The notes under the pieces are model-generated. The model saw only the letters and a program-made list of their open reading frames with translations, was not told the origin of the DNA and searched no databases. The translations under genes were made by a program, and so were the position numbers. 6,546 bases of DNA from Deltaproteobacteria bacterium (lineage in GTDB: Bacteria > Desulfobacterota > DSM-4660 > Desulfatiglandales > HGW-15). Of this stretch, positions 1 through 6,496 are shown in pieces. The stretch lies in the NCBI GenBank assembly GCA_019308525.1, contig JAFDIC010000232.1:1-6546 (forward strand). The letters are read 5' to 3'. The first letter of the stretch is position 1. Each line of letters opens with the position of its first letter.

Positions 1-708
1 CTCGAATTCCAGGGTGCAAACGGAGTGGGTAATTCCCTCGATAGAGTCCGACTGTCCATGCGCGAAATCATAGGTTGGATAAATGCACCACTTATCTCCG
101 GTCCTGTGATGGGTCGCATGAATTATCCTGTACATAACAGGATCTCGCATGTTCAGGTTGGGTGAAGCCATGTCAATCTTGGCACGAAGTACACAGGCAC
201 CCTCCGGGAACTCCCCGTTTTTCATTCGCTCGAAAAGATTCAGATTCTCCTCCACCGATCGGTTTCTGTAAGGGCTTTCCTTTCCCGGGCTGGTCAAGGT
301 GCCGCGATATTCCCTGATCTCTTCCGCGCTCAGATGATCCACGTATGCCTTTCCGTCCCTGATGAGCTTAACCGCCCAATCGTAGAGCTGATCAAAATAG
401 TCAGAGGCGTAGTACTCCCGGTCTCCCCAGTCAAAGCCGAGCCACTTGATATCTCCCTTGATGGATTCAACAAATTCCTCTTCCTCCTTAATGGGATTGG
501 TATCGTCGAAGCGCAGGTTGCACAGCCCGTTGAATTCTTCGGCGAGACCAAAATTGAGGCAAATGGATTTGCCGTGGCCTATGTGAAGATAACCGTTCGG
601 CTCGGGAGGGAACCGCGTATGGACCCGACCGTCATTTCTTTTTCTCCTAACATCCTCTTCTATGATGTTTCTTATGAAGTTCTGGGAAGGAGTGGTTTTA
701 GTGGACAT
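1..708 (-). CDS. glnS: Glutaminyl-tRNA synthetase (GlnRS), N-terminal 236 residues, truncated by the window edge
   Basis: This enzyme attaches glutamine to tRNA(Gln) in the cytoplasm, using ATP. Reading the minus strand from ATG 708 gives 236 uninterrupted codons to base 1. They include the class I signature [18 protein letters not shown] (HIGH at residues 42-45), the LRFDDTNP segment, [34 protein letters not shown], and the [20 protein letters not shown] active-site stretch. These match the bacterial GlnRS catalytic domain. YDFAHGQSD with the EGITHS segment favours GlnRS over non-discriminating GluRS. The KMSKS region and the C-terminal anticodon-binding beta-barrels lie outside the window; the whole protein is normally about 550 residues. 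ATG 708 is chosen because GAGGA at 723-719 is a well-spaced ribosome binding site and an in-frame TGA lies a few codons upstream. One variation is visible: the residue after HIGH is Gly, where the Escherichia coli enzyme has Ala. A strong promoter candidate sits about 70 bases upstream, so the gene is probably transcribed on its own. Confidence 0.96.
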   Translation of the reverse strand, partial: MSTKTTPSQNFIRNIIEEDVRRKRNDGRVHTRFPPEPNGYLHIGHGKSICLNFGLAEEFNGLCNLRFDDTNPIKEEEEFVESIKGDIKWLGFDWGDREYYASDYFDQLYDWAVKLIRDGKAYVDHLSAEEIREYRGTLTSPGKESPYRNRSVEENLNLFERMKNGEFPEGACVLRAKIDMASPNLNMRDPVMYRIIHATHHRTGDKWCIYPTYDFAHGQSDSIEGITHSVCTLEFE

Positions 709-718
709 ATCGATAGAA

Positions 719-723
719 TCCTC
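719..723 (-). promoter_or_regulatory. Ribosome binding site of glnS
   Basis: The minus strand reads GAGGA here, ending ten bases before ATG 708. It supports this ATG as the start of glnS. A second purine-rich stretch (AAAGGTGAG) lies slightly further upstream but is too distant to be the main site. Confidence 0.6.
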
Positions 724-777
724 AATTTCTCACCTTTTTCAAGTCAAGCATAAGGTCAATAGACTGAGACAACGATG

Positions 778-806
778 ATTCTATCACAATCCTGGGGAAC
801 TGGCAA
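778..806 (-). promoter_or_regulatory. Predicted sigma70-type promoter of glnS
   Basis: On the minus strand TTGCCA (806-801) and TAGAAT (783-778) are separated by exactly 17 bases, close to the consensus TTGACA/TATAAT. Transcription would start near 771, leaving an untranslated leader of about 63 bases before ATG 708. That leader has no T-box-like structure that I can see. The call rests on sequence match only. Confidence 0.6.
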
Positions 807-1074
807 AAGATGAAAAAGTTAGATCGGAACGATGGAGCTTCAAATTGAAGTTGAGGCTCCTGTATCCCGGTATCGGGTACGGAAGAGACTCCTGTAAGTA
901 TTGCGGCGGTGTAAGGTTCCTGTACTCTACCTGGTATCGGCTGGAAGAAAAGGGAGATAAGCTCGGTTTTCAAGGCTTGGGGTCAGCTCAGCCATGAATG
1001 CCGCTGGAGGAAAAGCCCGAAATAGCGATAATACACCCCTCCCCCAAGATATAGCAGGCAAATTGGATGCTTGG
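807..1074. other. Non-coding stretch between the small gene and the glnS promoter
   Basis: These 268 bases, which with 709-806 make a 366-base gap between genes, hold no convincing gene. The only visible structure is the repeat cluster at 853-940. I found no clear intrinsic terminator behind the small gene: there is no GC-rich stem followed by a T run on the minus strand. Read-through from that gene towards glnS therefore cannot be excluded. Confidence 0.5.
853..940. repeat. Cluster of imperfect direct repeats upstream of the glnS promoter
   Basis: TCCTGTA occurs three times, at 858-864, 890-896 and 918-924, each preceded by a purine-rich AGGC/AGAC/AGGT. The first and third copies are also followed by GGTATCGG (869-876 and 933-940), with spacers of 4 and 8 bases, so about 19 positions of a roughly 60-base-spaced repeat agree. 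The first copy also contains the small hairpin CCCG-GTAT-CGGG (866-877). The intervals of 32 and 28 bases are near three helical turns, which is compatible with binding sites on one DNA face. They lie 52 or more bases upstream of the glnS -35 box. Function is unknown, and a decayed duplication is the other explanation. Confidence 0.45.
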
Positions 1075-1299
1075 CTACTTGATCCTGGAGGCTGAGGCCT
1101 TCTTCCTCTCTATTATCTCGTAGTGAAAGGTGTAGGTGCCGTCCTTTCTTTCGCACTTCTTTAAGCGCAAAAGGTCGGCTCCGCTTTCAAAGGGCTCATT
1201 TAGGGACTCGAGCCATTTCGTAATCTGCCTGTTAACCTCGGCTATCTGTTCTTTCAAAGACATCGAAGCAGGAACTGTAATTACTTTAGATTCTGACAT
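1075..1299 (-). CDS. Hypothetical protein of 74 residues, family not recognised
   Basis: I do not recognise this protein. It begins MSESKVITVPASMSLKEQ and ends IIERKKASASRIK before a TAG. Residues about 13-33 (SLKEQIAEVNRQITKWLESL) look like an amphipathic helix. Residues about 53-66 (DGTYTFHYEIIERK) have the alternating pattern of a beta strand or hairpin. There is no signal peptide or membrane segment, so it is probably a small soluble cytoplasmic protein, charged and lysine/glutamate rich, with one cysteine (Cys49). It is considered real because AAGGA (1309-1305) lies five bases before the ATG, a good promoter lies just upstream, and the composition is protein-like rather than that of a shadow frame. 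It reads towards glnS, divergently from hrpA, with its own promoter. It could be a DNA/RNA-binding or adaptor protein, but nothing in the sequence decides this. Confidence 0.72.
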   Translation of the reverse strand: MSESKVITVPASMSLKEQIAEVNRQITKWLESLNEPFESGADLLRLKKCERKDGTYTFHYEIIERKKASASRIK

Positions 1300-1304
1300 T
1301 TTGA

Positions 1305-1309
1305 TCCTT
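1305..1309 (-). promoter_or_regulatory. Ribosome binding site of the 74-residue gene
   Basis: The minus strand reads AAGGA five bases before ATG 1299, within an A-rich unstructured leader. It is the main evidence that the small gene is translated from this ATG. Confidence 0.65.
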
Positions 1310-1339
1310 TTTGTTTTAATTCATATTATATTAGTGAGT

Positions 1340-1368
1340 ATTGTATTATTTTTGCGGAAAAATGTAAA
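1340..1368 (-). promoter_or_regulatory. Predicted sigma70-type promoter of the 74-residue gene
   Basis: On the minus strand TTTACA (1368-1363) and TACAAT (1345-1340) are 17 bases apart in an AT-rich stretch. A perfect TATAAT at 1330-1325 is an alternative -10 box but lacks a matching -35 (AAAAAT at the right distance). Either would give a short leader in front of ATG 1299. Confidence 0.55.
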
Positions 1369-1370
1369 TG

Positions 1371-1389
1371 CAAAACCCCCCCCCTTTTG
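1371..1389. repeat. Nine-base C/G homopolymer flanked by inverted CAAAA/TTTTG
   Basis: The plus strand has CAAAA, then nine C (1376-1384), then TTTTG. On the minus strand this is a G9 run ending seven bases upstream of the -35 box of the small gene's promoter. Such a long run is unusual in DNA of this composition and is a known type of slippage-prone tract. Whether it varies in length here is unknown. Confidence 0.6.
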
Positions 1390-1489
1390 GTTTCTCCTGA
1401 GGAGTATTTCTTACTACATATTGAGCCCAGTGTCAACGGGCCTTTCCCACTCAGAGACCAATGGTGAGTTTGCTTCCCCCTCCTGCCGA

Positions 1490-1518
1490 TTGCAGAGAAG
1501 GGCTATTTTTCATATTAT
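1490..1518 (+). promoter_or_regulatory. Predicted sigma70-type promoter of hrpA
   Basis: TTGCAG (1490-1495) and TATTAT (1513-1518) are separated by 17 bases. Transcription would start near 1525, giving a leader of about 65 bases before GTG 1590. The promoter lies inside the open frame that begins at ATG 1461, which argues that the first 43 codons of that frame are not translated. Confidence 0.5.
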
Positions 1519-1531
1519 ACTTGACTTGGCT

Positions 1532-1584
1532 AGGGGAAATACCCCTTACTGGTATCCAAGGTGTTTTAAGAAGGGGAAAATACC
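1532..1584 (+). repeat. Direct repeat GGGGAAATACC in the hrpA leader
   Basis: GGGGAAATACC (1533-1543) recurs as GGGGAAAATACC (1573-1584), offset by 40 bases, between the predicted hrpA transcription start and its start codon. The first copy also forms a five-pair hairpin, AGGGG (1532-1536) with CCCCT (1542-1546), loop AAATA. The second copy overlaps the AAGGGG that may act as the ribosome binding site. A regulatory role is possible but unproven. Confidence 0.4.
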
Positions 1585-1589
1585 GACCC

Positions 1590-4500
1590 GTGGCGATTTC
1601 AGACAGGATCAGTAGAATATCCACCCTTATATCCCAGGCGATGTTGTCCGGGAGGAGGTCATTTGCCCGGGAGCTTGATTGCATTGAGAAGGATTTGAAG
1701 GGGGGGCGCTGCAATCGAAGAATAATACTCAGGAGACTAAGATTGCTGGAGAACAGGGTAAGGGCCTCGCTCCGAGAAAGAGAGCGGAGGGAAAGGAGCC
1801 GACCCAGGTGCTCCTTCCCGGACGAACTTCCTATCACATCCAAGAAAGATCAGATTGTTCGGGCCATCAAGGCCCACCAGGTACTCATCGTAGCAGGGGA
1901 CACGGGAAGCGGGAAGAGCACCCAGATACCCAAGATGTGTCTGGAAGCGGGGAGAGGTATCTTGGGAAAGATCGGTTGCACCCAACCCAGGAGGATAGCC
2001 GCGACAACGATCAGCCAGCGTATTGCCCAGGAGCTGGGCGAACAGGTTGGCCGTTTCGTTGGATACAAGATCAGGTTCAGTGACAGGACCGGCCCTGATG
2101 CCTACATTAAGGTCATGACGGATGGCATGCTTCTCGCCGAGATCCAGAGTGATCCAGACCTCTACGAGTATGACACTGTCATAATAGACGAGGCCCATGA
2201 GAGGAGCCTCAATATTGACCTGTTGCTGGGCGTGTTTAGGACGCTTTTGCCCAAGAGGCCGGAATTGAGGCTCGTGATAAGCTCGGCTACTCTGGATCTG
2301 GAGAAGTTCTCCGGGGCCTTTAACAATCCTCCCATTATCGAGGTGAGTGGCCGCCGCTATCCTGTGGAGACTACGTATATGCCGCTGGACCCTGCCTCGG
2401 AAGAAGAAGGGGAAGTCACCTACATTGACATGGCGGTTGAGGCCGTGGACAGACTCCAGAGAAGAGGGGCGAGGGGGGACATCCTTGTCTTTATGCCCAC
2501 AGAGCGCGATATCTTGGAGACCTGCGGGAGGCTGGAAGGAAGAAACTATCCAGGGACAGGTGTCCTGCCGCTCTTTGCGAGACTTTCGAGCGCCGATCAA
2601 GGTCGTGTCTACTCCCATAGAGGGAGAAAGATCGTGGTTGCGACAAATGTTGCGGAAACTTCTCTGACGATTCCTGGTATCAAGTACGTGATCGACACTG
2701 GCCTCGCCAGGATTCTCCAGTACCTTCCGAGCACGAGGATTTCCAGTCTGCCCGTGAGCCCCATCTCCAGGAGCAGTGCTGATCAAAGAATGGGTCGTTG
2801 TGGCAGGGTGTCCGACGGGGTCTGTATCAGGTTGTATTCCCAGGAAGAATACCACGCCCGCCCCGCGTTCACGGAACCTGAAATATTGCGCTCAAACCTG
2901 GCGGAAGTAATCCTGAGAATGATACACCTGGACCTGGGAGACATTTCTTCCTTTCCCTTCATAGACAAGCCCAGCCCAAGAAGGATAAAGGACGGCTTTG
3001 ATCTGCTTTTTGAACTCGACGCAATCAGGAAGCATGGGGATAGGGTCTTGCTGACCGACACCGGGCGTTTGATGGCGAAGATGCCCATGGATCCCAAGGT
3101 ATCAAGGATGATCCTGGAGGCGAGAAAGGAAGGTTGCGTCAGGGAGGTGGCCATTATTGCATCCGCGCTCAGTATCCAGGACCCCAGGGAAAGGCCCCTG
3201 GAAAAAGCGATTGAGGCAGACCGGGTTCATGCCCCGTTCAAGCATCCTGATTCGGATTTTGTTACCCTGCTCAATATTTGGAACAAATACCAAAACACCC
3301 TGAAGAGACTCAAGACCCAGGCCAGGATGCGGAAATTCTGCAAAGAGCGTTATCTATCGTTCGCTCGTATGAGGGAATGGGCCTACGTGTTTGAGCAGAT
3401 CAGGAGCATACTCCGGGAGCAGAGAATACCCTTGGGGAGAGCGGGCAAGAGAGAAGTGACTGAATCCCTCTATGGTGCAATCCATCGTTCCATACTGAGC
3501 GGCTTGTTGTCCAATATTGCAATGAAGAAGGAGAAGAACCTGTACCTGGCGGCGAGAGGTAGAGAGGTAATGATCTATCCAGGATCTGCACTGTTCAACA
3601 GGAAGGGGGGCGCTCCCTGGATAGTGGCGGCGGAGATCGTCAAGACATCCAGGCTGTTTGCCAGGACCGTTTCAAGGATCGATAGTAAATGGCTTGAGGG
3701 TCTGGCAGGCGATATGTGCCGGAGATCTTACACAAATCCACGCTGGGACGAGTCCAGGGGAGAAGTGGTGGCTGATGAACTGGTCAGCCTCTATGGCCTG
3801 CCAATAGCAAGGAACAGGTCTGTTTCTTACGGCGCGATCGACCCCCAGAAGGCACATGAGATATTCATCCACTCCGCCCTGGTAGAAGGAAGAGTTCGGG
3901 AAAAACCGCCTTTCCTTCGCCACAACCAGAAACTTATACAAAAAATCCGAGCTATGGAAGAGAGGTTGAGGAGGAGAAATATCCTGATAGACGATGAGAC
4001 CCTTGCAGGGCTTTATTCTAAGAGGTTAAAGGGGGTGCGAGATTTACCCTCCCTCAGGGGGATGATCAAGGAGCGCGGTGGAGATGATTTTCTGAAGTTC
4101 AAGGAGGAAGAACTTGTCCTGGCCGAGCCCGGGAGGGAGGAGTTGTCGGCCTATCCGGATCATCTGGCCATCCGAGGAGATCGATTGAGGGTCTCCTATA
4201 AATTTGCCCCCGGCACTGAAGTGGACGGCGCCACTGTTCGGATTCCTTCTCCCCTGAGGTCGAAAGTACCACCGGGGGGACTTGAACGGGGCATTCCAGG
4301 GCTTTATCAGGAAAAGATCCTGGCCCTTGTCAAAGGGCTTCCAAAGAGATACAGGAGATACCTGGTGCCCGTTCCACGAACAGTTGAAATAATACTGGAA
4401 GAGATGGAGCCGGGGGACCAGCCCCTTTTCTCGGCCCTGTCCCAGTTCATCTACGCGAGATTCGGAGTGGATATTCCTGCCAGGGTATGGGTTGAGGTGG

Positions 4501-5360
4501 ACATACCCGATCACCTCAAGGTGCGAGTTTCAATAATTGACGAGAAGGGCAGGGAACTTGAAGCCAGCAGAGATATCGGGCAGTTGCTGAATACAGCAAC
4601 GAGCGATGCTGGTAAGTGCACTGGAGATTCAGGTGGGTGGAAAGAGGCGCAACACCTCTTCTCCGCCTGCTTTTCAAAAGATACCAAATTTCTCAGAAGG
4701 TCACTGGTCTTGCCGGATATTGGCTCCGTGGCGGCAACATATTTCGGAGGCAAGGCCGCCCTTGAAAAGGCCATGTACGAAGGAGTCCTGGGGGAATTTT
4801 TCCGCAAGAACATTAGAACAGGCTCAGAGTTCCAAGCACATGCCGAGCTTGCCAGAAGAAACATGTTGTCCAGGGCAAGGGAGCTGAGGAGCCAGACGGT
4901 GAGGGTGCTGAGCGCCTATGAAGAGACACGAGGGACAATGGACCGTATCGAAAAGGCCAATAGGTCTAACAGTGCCGTTCTTGAACTATGCTCAAGGATA
5001 AGGCAGGAATTGGAAGAGCTTGTCCCTATCAACTTCCCGGAGCGCCTTAGCCTTGAGAGGCTGATCCATATCCCGCGCTATTTGAAGGCCATGAAGATCA
5101 GGCTGGAGAGGGGGAGCAATGATCCAGGGAAGGACCGGAGAAAGGGAGCCCAGTTGGAGATATTTGAGCAAGCTCTTCGCACGCAAGCCAAACAAATGGA
5201 GCACTATGCGTCTCCTGCCAAGAGAGAGGCGCTGGAAGAGTTTCGCTGGATGTTGGAAGAGTTCAAGGTTTCCCTGTTTGCCCAGGAACTCAAGACCCTG
5301 TATCCTGTTTCTCAGAAGAGGCTCAAGGCCAAGCTGAAAGAGATAGAGAGAATGATCTGA
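1590..5360 (+). CDS. hrpA: ATP-dependent RNA helicase HrpA (DEAH/RHA family, full length)
   Basis: HrpA is a cytoplasmic ATP-driven 3'-5' RNA helicase. In Escherichia coli it is linked to mRNA processing and to rescue of stalled or collided ribosomes. Numbered from GTG 1590 (1256 residues), the protein shows Walker A GDTGSGKS (103-110), motif Ia TQPRR, DEAH (200-203), SAT (232-234), NVAETSLT (353-360) and QRMGRCGR (399-406), all intact. Next come the helicase-associated region (ALSIQDPRERP) and the OB-like region, then the long C-terminal DUF3418-type region (YGLPI, DDETL, IPGLYQEKILALVKGLPK) ending in the family's WMLEEFKVSLFAQELKTLYPVS stretch, interrupted here only for brevity of description. 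Length fits HrpA (about 1300) and excludes the shorter HrpB. The frame extends to ATG 1461 (1299 residues). GTG 1590 is preferred because it gives about 17 residues before MLSGRRSFARELD, as in the Escherichia coli protein, and because a promoter lies inside the extension. ATG 1641 is another alternative but lacks a ribosome site. Arginine is written mostly AGG/AGA. Confidence 0.95.
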   Translation: MAISDRISRISTLISQAMLSGRRSFARELDCIEKDLKGGRCNRRIILRRLRLLENRVRASLRERERRERSRPRCSFPDELPITSKKDQIVRAIKAHQVLIVAGDTGSGKSTQIPKMCLEAGRGILGKIGCTQPRRIAATTISQRIAQELGEQVGRFVGYKIRFSDRTGPDAYIKVMTDGMLLAEIQSDPDLYEYDTVIIDEAHERSLNIDLLLGVFRTLLPKRPELRLVISSATLDLEKFSGAFNNPPIIEVSGRRYPVETTYMPLDPASEEEGEVTYIDMAVEAVDRLQRRGARGDILVFMPTERDILETCGRLEGRNYPGTGVLPLFARLSSADQGRVYSHRGRKIVVATNVAETSLTIPGIKYVIDTGLARILQYLPSTRISSLPVSPISRSSADQRMGRCGRVSDGVCIRLYSQEEYHARPAFTEPEILRSNLAEVILRMIHLDLGDISSFPFIDKPSPRRIKDGFDLLFELDAIRKHGDRVLLTDTGRLMAKMPMDPKVSRMILEARKEGCVREVAIIASALSIQDPRERPLEKAIEADRVHAPFKHPDSDFVTLLNIWNKYQNTLKRLKTQARMRKFCKERYLSFARMREWAYVFEQIRSILREQRIPLGRAGKREVTESLYGAIHRSILSGLLSNIAMKKEKNLYLAARGREVMIYPGSALFNRKGGAPWIVAAEIVKTSRLFARTVSRIDSKWLEGLAGDMCRRSYTNPRWDESRGEVVADELVSLYGLPIARNRSVSYGAIDPQKAHEIFIHSALVEGRVREKPPFLRHNQKLIQKIRAMEERLRRRNILIDDETLAGLYSKRLKGVRDLPSLRGMIKERGGDDFLKFKEEELVLAEPGREELSAYPDHLAIRGDRLRVSYKFAPGTEVDGATVRIPSPLRSKVPPGGLERGIPGLYQEKILALVKGLPKRYRRYLVPVPRTVEIILEEMEPGDQPLFSALSQFIYARFGVDIPARVWVEVDIPDHLKVRVSIIDEKGRELEASRDIGQLLNTATSDAGKCTGDSGGWKEAQHLFSACFSKDTKFLRRSLVLPDIGSVAATYFGGKAALEKAMYEGVLGEFFRKNIRTGSEFQAHAELARRNMLSRARELRSQTVRVLSAYEETRGTMDRIEKANRSNSAVLELCSRIRQELEELVPINFPERLSLERLIHIPRYLKAMKIRLERGSNDPGKDRRKGAQLEIFEQALRTQAKQMEHYASPAKREALEEFRWMLEEFKVSLFAQELKTLYPVSQKRLKAKLKEIERMI

Positions 5361-5379
5361 GAAAGTAATTGCAAAACGG

Positions 5380-5410
5380 CTGGGCATTTCGTAGTTTCAG
5401 CCCGGGAAAC
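5380..5410 (+). other. Small alternative hairpins between hrpA and the methyltransferase gene
   Basis: CTGGGC (5380-5385) can pair with GCCCGG (5400-5405), with one G-T wobble and a 14-base loop. GTTTC (5394-5398) can pair with GAAAC (5406-5410). The two overlap, so they exclude each other or form a pseudoknot. Only ATTTTG follows, so it is at best a weak terminator for hrpA. Confidence 0.3.
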
Positions 5411-5423
5411 CACCATTTTGTGA

Positions 5424-5429
5424 AAGGAG
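5424..5429 (+). promoter_or_regulatory. Ribosome binding site of the URO-D-family gene
   Basis: AAGGAG is a strong Shine-Dalgarno site ten bases before ATG 5440. Another ATG at 5435 is five bases away but is out of frame and meets TAG after 24 codons. The 5440 start agrees with the family N-terminus (RFTDAFRGTPKDRVP). Confidence 0.7.
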
Positions 5430-5439
5430 TGCTAATGTT

Positions 5440-6459
5440 ATGCCTTACAGCGCAACGGCCAGGTTCACAGATGCATTTAGGGGGACACCCAAGGATCGGG
5501 TGCCCGTAGTCCCTATGATTGCGGGTTGGGCTGCCGCCAATTTTTCCGATACTCCCCTTCCGGAGCTGGCGCGGGACCCTGAGGGAATTGCCAGGGCACA
5601 GGTAAGGGCCATGGAGGCCGTTGGACATGATGCCTTTTTCTCTTACGCAGATCCCCTTTATGTTCCTGAGGCATTTGGGTGCAGGGTCAGATACGCTCGA
5701 ACCGGCCCGATTGTGGATCAACTGGCATTCAAGCTGGAATCCATGGAGGATCTGGAGGAGTTCCCTGCGCCTGACCCGAAAGGGACGGGGAGGCTCCCCA
5801 TGGTACTTGAACTGGTTGGTCGCTTGAATTCCTACGGCAATGGGGAAATCCTGGTGCTTGGGGCCTTTGAAGGAGCATTCACTTCCGCTACGAGGATTAT
5901 AGAAGCTGACCAGGTTATGAGGATGGTCATCAAAAGGCCTCACGTGCTCCACGGGTTGCTTGATAGGATAAATGATTTCTTGATAGGATTCGGCCATGCC
6001 CTGATAGAGAGCGGGGCCAATGCCCTCTTCATTCCCGAGCCCTCGGCATCGGCGTCCATGATTTCCCGTGATATGTTCAGGCGATTCGTGTTGCCCAGGT
6101 TGCAGGTCCTGGTCAATAAATTCGAAGTGCCCTGCATATTGCACATGTGCGGCGATACTTCACCGATGCTTCGTGAAATGAAAGATACCGGTTTCCACGT
6201 ACTAAGCTTGGATCAGTGCATGGATTTGGAAAAATCCAGAGATTTGGCACGGGGCGTAGCCATTGGAGGAAACGTAGATCCCGTTAACTCCCTGTTCCTC
6301 GGCACAAGAGACCAGGTGAGGGAGGACACACTTGGCAGCCTGCGCAAGGCAGGCACCGCGCAATTCGTCCTCATGAGTGGCTGCGGGGTCCCTCCGGGCG
6401 CCCCGGTGGAAAACCTCAAGGTCATGGTGGAAACGGCCAAGGAGTTCGGCCTGGGTTGA
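5440..6459 (+). CDS. URO-D superfamily protein, probable zinc-dependent methylcorrinoid methyltransferase (MtaA/MtbA-like)
   Basis: The protein has 339 residues and the fold signature of the uroporphyrinogen decarboxylase superfamily: an N-terminal RFTDAFRGTPKDRVPVVP, a central GAFEGAFTSATRI, and EPSASASMISRDMFRRFVLP. It carries HMCGDT (His235, Cys237) and SGCGVPPGAPVENLK (Cys315). This H-x-C plus distant Cys set is the zinc site of MtaA/MtbA-type enzymes, which move a methyl group from a methylated corrinoid protein to coenzyme M in methanogens, or to other acceptors such as tetrahydrofolate in bacteria. The arginine-rich substrate motif of true HemE (RQAGR near the N-terminus) is absent, with VVPMIAGWAAANF in its place, so haem synthesis is unlikely. 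It is cytoplasmic, with no signal peptide. It follows hrpA by 79 bases and may be followed by another gene at 6497, so it may head a separate operon. The methyl donor and acceptor cannot be told from the sequence. Confidence 0.85.
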   Translation: MPYSATARFTDAFRGTPKDRVPVVPMIAGWAAANFSDTPLPELARDPEGIARAQVRAMEAVGHDAFFSYADPLYVPEAFGCRVRYARTGPIVDQLAFKLESMEDLEEFPAPDPKGTGRLPMVLELVGRLNSYGNGEILVLGAFEGAFTSATRIIEADQVMRMVIKRPHVLHGLLDRINDFLIGFGHALIESGANALFIPEPSASASMISRDMFRRFVLPRLQVLVNKFEVPCILHMCGDTSPMLREMKDTGFHVLSLDQCMDLEKSRDLARGVAIGGNVDPVNSLFLGTRDQVREDTLGSLRKAGTAQFVLMSGCGVPPGAPVENLKVMVETAKEFGLG

Positions 6460-6496
6460 CGGGATAGGCCAGGAACCAAAAGAGTTTTGAGGAAAA

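Noticed and set aside
334..753. 139-codon plus-strand open frame opposite glnS
   Set aside because: It is the exact antisense of the conserved GlnRS catalytic domain, whose identity is certain.
709..777. T-box or other riboswitch in the glnS leader
   Set aside because: The predicted leader is only about 63 bases, with no T-box-like sequence and no terminator stem.
722..973. 83-codon minus-strand open frame upstream of glnS
   Set aside because: It starts with TTG without a ribosome site, contains the predicted glnS promoter, and encodes no recognisable motif.
1136..1615. 159-codon plus-strand open frame across the divergent intergenic region
   Set aside because: It is antisense to the better-supported 74-residue gene, passes through the C9 tract and both promoters, and has no ribosome site.
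1737..2855. 372-codon open frame on the minus strand inside hrpA
   Set aside because: It is antisense to the conserved helicase motifs, its protein has no recognisable family features, and no ribosome site was seen. It is a by-product of hrpA codon use.
5369..5397. TTGCAA-N17-TAGTTT as a promoter for the URO-D-family gene
   Set aside because: The spacing is right, but the -10 box matches the consensus at only three of six positions, so it is no better than chance.
5323..6144. 273-codon minus-strand open frame opposite the methyltransferase gene
   Set aside because: It is antisense to a clearly recognised gene and overlaps the end of hrpA, with a low-complexity protein lacking domain features.
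5440..6459. Calling the URO-D-family protein HemE
   Set aside because: The HemE arginine substrate motif is absent and an H-x-C plus Cys zinc site is present.
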